Assembly: GCA_002381155.1 (NCBI GenBank)
Contig: DFQX01000030.1
Location: 1 to 6,128, forward strand
DNA length: 6,128 bases
Source of the DNA: Flavobacteriaceae bacterium UBA3478
Lineage (GTDB): Bacteria > Bacteroidota > Bacteroidia > Flavobacteriales > Flavobacteriaceae
Reading direction: 5' to 3'
In this document: positions 4,415-6,128 of the stretch, piece by piece
Layout: the number at the start of each line of letters is the position of its first letter
Position numbering within the stretch: position 1 is the stretch's first letter
Position numbers and translations under genes: made by a program
The notes under the pieces: generated by a model
Seen by the model: the letters and a program-made list of their open reading frames with translations, nothing else
Database searches by the model: none
Told to the model about the DNA's origin: nothing

Positions 4415-5803
4415 ATGAGATTAGTCAGATTCGCAGAGCGACAGGTATTGGCCTCCTTAGTGAGTCTGAGTGTGCTCTTGCGTTTTCCTTTTTTCTTTAG
4501 AGACTACATCGACAAGGATGAGAGCACCTTTATTCTTATGGGACAAGCCTGGGTTGACGGATTTCTGCCTTATACCTTGCTTTGGGACTTGAAACCGCCA
4601 CTAGTCTTTCTATACTTCGCTAAAATCATATACCTATTTGGCAAATCACTGCTCGCAATTCGTTTTTTTGGAGCGGTAATCGTAGGATTTAACGGATACC
4701 TATTGTACCGAATCGCACGAAACCACACCTCATCGATTTACGCCTTAACCCTTGGTGTACTTACCATTTATTTTCAATCCCTTTTCGGAAGCGTTCAGGG
4801 GGTGATGAGTGAACATCTCGGTCTTTTCCCGATATTGCTTGGCTGCTACCTGCTCGTTGAAAATCGTAATTATTTCTGGGGTGCGCTTCTATTCAGTCTC
4901 GGCTTATACTTTAAACTAAATATTGCCTACGGAATGCTATTAGCATTTCCTTTTCTATTCTTTCAGCGTCGTGATGAAATGAAACAGATGATCGCAGGGT
5001 GTATTCTAGGGGGCGTATTAGCCACGTTAATCACGGGGATTTGGTTTATAGGTAACACTAGTCTTTTTCTAGAATCCGTATTCTACGCACCCTTGGCATA
5101 TACCAAAGCAACAATTAGCCAACAATTAAAAACCTTTTTATCACTGCTTCCTGCTTTTATTCTTCTTGCCTGGCTATTTAACAGGTACCCCAAGCATCGA
5201 TTTTACACCCTTTTTACCGCAGGAGTTTTATTCAGTCTTATTCGACTCGGTAAGGTAAACGGGCACTACCTTATTCAGGCATATCCTTTTATGATTTTAC
5301 TCATAGGAATCCTTATATATAAGCTTAAACGAAAGCTATCGCCGCAAATTGTATTGATTCTATTAGTCATCATTCCCATTGAAACCTACAAGGAAACTTG
5401 GGATCTTATGCAATATCATGAAAACACTGGGTATTGGTACAATGGAGAAGGTCATGAGATCGCCCGATTTCTGAAAGATCATGACTTAGATATGAAAACT
5501 GCTTATTACACCGATTATCACATCGGATACTGGCTTACCAACAATCGCCCACTAATAAAGGTGGTAACTCATCCTAGTAATATAGAACGTCCTGAATTAT
5601 TTCCCTTCATGCGGGTGAAAGATTCAACGCCAGTAGCTGTATTAGAGGAATTATTAATCAACCAGAAACCTGAAATCATTGTCGCTAAATCGCGTAAAAA
5701 TTTCAAGGATACAGTGCTAGAATCAATGCTTGCTAATGCCCTAAAACAAAACTACCAACAGATAAAATCTGTTGGTAGTGCATTTATTTATAAAAGAAAA
5801 TAG
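4415..5803 (+). CDS. Multi-pass membrane protein, GT-C (GT39/ArnT-PMT-like) glycosyltransferase candidate
   Basis: A 462-residue integral membrane protein whose layout fits GT-C glycosyltransferases, which move a sugar from a lipid carrier to an acceptor on the outer face of the inner membrane. The first hydrophobic segment (about 11-28) is followed by an extracytoplasmic loop with acidic DKDE (33-36) and, further on, LLWDLKPPLVFLYF with Lys60-Pro61-Pro62. This Asp-Glu then KPP pattern is typical of the ArnT/PMT_2 family, where the acidic residue acts in catalysis. A second loop has MSEHL with Glu133-His134. Several more hydrophobic segments lie between about 85 and 325, and the last roughly 120 residues form a soluble domain ending SAFIYKRK. 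Donor and acceptor cannot be read from the sequence, and no other glycan genes lie nearby. It follows recX by 33 bases and may share its transcript. Its 3' end holds a 13-bp inverted repeat and nearly meets convergent atpC. Confidence 0.7.
   Translation: MRLVRFAERQVLASLVSLSVLLRFPFFFRDYIDKDESTFILMGQAWVDGFLPYTLLWDLKPPLVFLYFAKIIYLFGKSLLAIRFFGAVIVGFNGYLLYRIARNHTSSIYALTLGVLTIYFQSLFGSVQGVMSEHLGLFPILLGCYLLVENRNYFWGALLFSLGLYFKLNIAYGMLLAFPFLFFQRRDEMKQMIAGCILGGVLATLITGIWFIGNTSLFLESVFYAPLAYTKATISQQLKTFLSLLPAFILLAWLFNRYPKHRFYTLFTAGVLFSLIRLGKVNGHYLIQAYPFMILLIGILIYKLKRKLSPQIVLILLVIIPIETYKETWDLMQYHENTGYWYNGEGHEIARFLKDHDLDMKTAYYTDYHIGYWLTNNRPLIKVVTHPSNIERPELFPFMRVKDSTPVAVLEELLINQKPEIIVAKSRKNFKDTVLESMLANALKQNYQQIKSVGSAFIYKRK
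5743..5779 (-). terminator. Putative atp operon terminator inside the 3' end of the membrane protein gene
   Basis: ACTACCAACAGAT (5751-5763) and ATCTGTTGGTAGT (5767-5779) form a perfect 13-bp inverted repeat with a 3-base loop. Read on the minus strand, the stem is followed directly by TTTGTTTTAG, a U-rich tract (5750-5741), as in an intrinsic terminator. It lies 29 bases beyond the atpC stop. On the plus strand the bases after the stem (GCATTTATTTA) are only moderately T-rich, so minus-strand use is favoured, but it may act both ways. Confidence 0.65.
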
Positions 5804-5807
5804 ATTC

Positions 5808-6089
5808 TTAGTCTACTAGTAGAACTAGATTGTTTTGCTTCATCTCTACAGTACCGCTTTTGATAGCCAGAACGGCATCAGAACCTTTAGTAGTGAAGAG
5901 GTGTGCAAAAGAAGAAGGAACTTTCTTTACATCAAACCCTTTAAGACGAACCTCTCCTTCTTGTAATATAGATACAATTGGGGCGTGATTTTCAAGCAAT
6001 TGAAAAGAACCATCAACTCCAGGTAATGCGACAGCTGTTGCATCTCCTTGGTATAAAGTGGCCTCAGGTGAGATGATTTCTAATTTCAT
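5808..6089 (-). CDS. atpC: ATP synthase F1 subunit epsilon (short form)
   Basis: Subunit of the F1 central stalk that helps couple rotation to catalysis. The 93 residues contain the N-terminal beta-sandwich only. The sequence runs MKLEIISPEATLYQGDATAVALPGVDGSFQLLENHAPIVSIL, which includes the family signature LPGxxGxFxxLxxHAP, then EGEVRLKG, and ends in SGTVEMKQNNLVLLVD. The C-terminal two-helix domain found in E. coli (about 139 residues), which inhibits ATP hydrolysis, is absent. The gene ends cleanly at TAA, and short epsilon subunits of this size are common in Bacteroidota, so this is not a truncation artefact. It begins 6 bases after the end of atpD on the same strand, so the two are co-transcribed. 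It converges on the membrane protein gene with a 4-base gap. Confidence 0.96.
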   Translation of the reverse strand: MKLEIISPEATLYQGDATAVALPGVDGSFQLLENHAPIVSILQEGEVRLKGFDVKKVPSSFAHLFTTKGSDAVLAIKSGTVEMKQNNLVLLVD

Positions 6090-6095
6090 AAACTC

Positions 6096-6128
6096 TTAAG
6101 CTTCAGCAAGCATTTTCTCTCCTGCCTC
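6096..6128 (-). CDS. atpD: ATP synthase F1 subunit beta, C-terminal end, partial
   Basis: The last ten codons and TAA stop of a gene entering from the right edge, reading EAGEKMLAEA on the minus strand. The evidence is mainly position: atpD directly precedes atpC in Bacteroidota. A charged, alanine-rich helical tail with Glu-Lys also fits the end of the beta subunit. The stop is 6 bases before the atpC ATG. The fragment alone is too short to identify by sequence. Confidence 0.75.
   Translation of the reverse strand, partial: EAGEKMLAEA

Noticed and set aside
1..6128. A new defence, mobile or biosynthetic system
   Set aside because: All the genes but one are recognisable housekeeping or envelope families in a familiar Bacteroidota order, with no terminal repeats, integrase, transposase or abrupt base-composition change.

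Overview
The window reads as a housekeeping stretch of a Bacteroidota chromosome, most likely from a flavobacterium-like lineage. Four things point there: a gldE fragment next to ssb and mutY, HU followed by a tiny basic protein and ribonuclease G, the lack of Shine-Dalgarno sites before starts, and two exact matches to the Bacteroidota -7 promoter box TAnnTTTG. Codon use and base composition look uniform. I see no insertion sequence, phage gene, CRISPR array, tRNA or rRNA.

Layout, left to right. A minus-strand cluster reads mutY -> ssb -> gldE (gldE is cut by the window edge at position 1). It diverges from a plus-strand unit of HU plus a 29-residue Lys/Arg-rich protein at 2059-2148, which ends in an intrinsic terminator. 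A 115-base gap with a 10-bp hairpin just before the GTG start leads into ribonuclease G (rng), which ends in a very strong terminator. Then come recX and a multi-pass GT-C-type membrane protein, both on the plus strand. The last gene runs nearly end to end (4 bases apart) into minus-strand atpC, preceded by the last ten codons of atpD.

Functionally, the left half concerns genome maintenance: MutY removes A opposite 8-oxoG, SSB coats single strands, HU compacts DNA and RecX modulates RecA. RNase G and the small basic protein concern RNA and probably the ribosome. GldE (gliding, envelope) and the membrane glycosyltransferase-like protein concern the envelope, and AtpC/AtpD the F1 ATPase.

No new defence or mobile system is visible. 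The more interesting signals are small: the 29-residue basic gene, a perfect 13-bp inverted repeat inside the end of the glycosyltransferase gene that looks like the atp operon terminator on the opposite strand, a hairpin with a competing partner before rng, an AGGCT/AGCCT repeat cluster around the HU promoter, and clade-type losses in known proteins (no Zn-link cysteines in RNase G, no arm-tip proline in HU, no C-terminal helices in the ATP synthase epsilon subunit).
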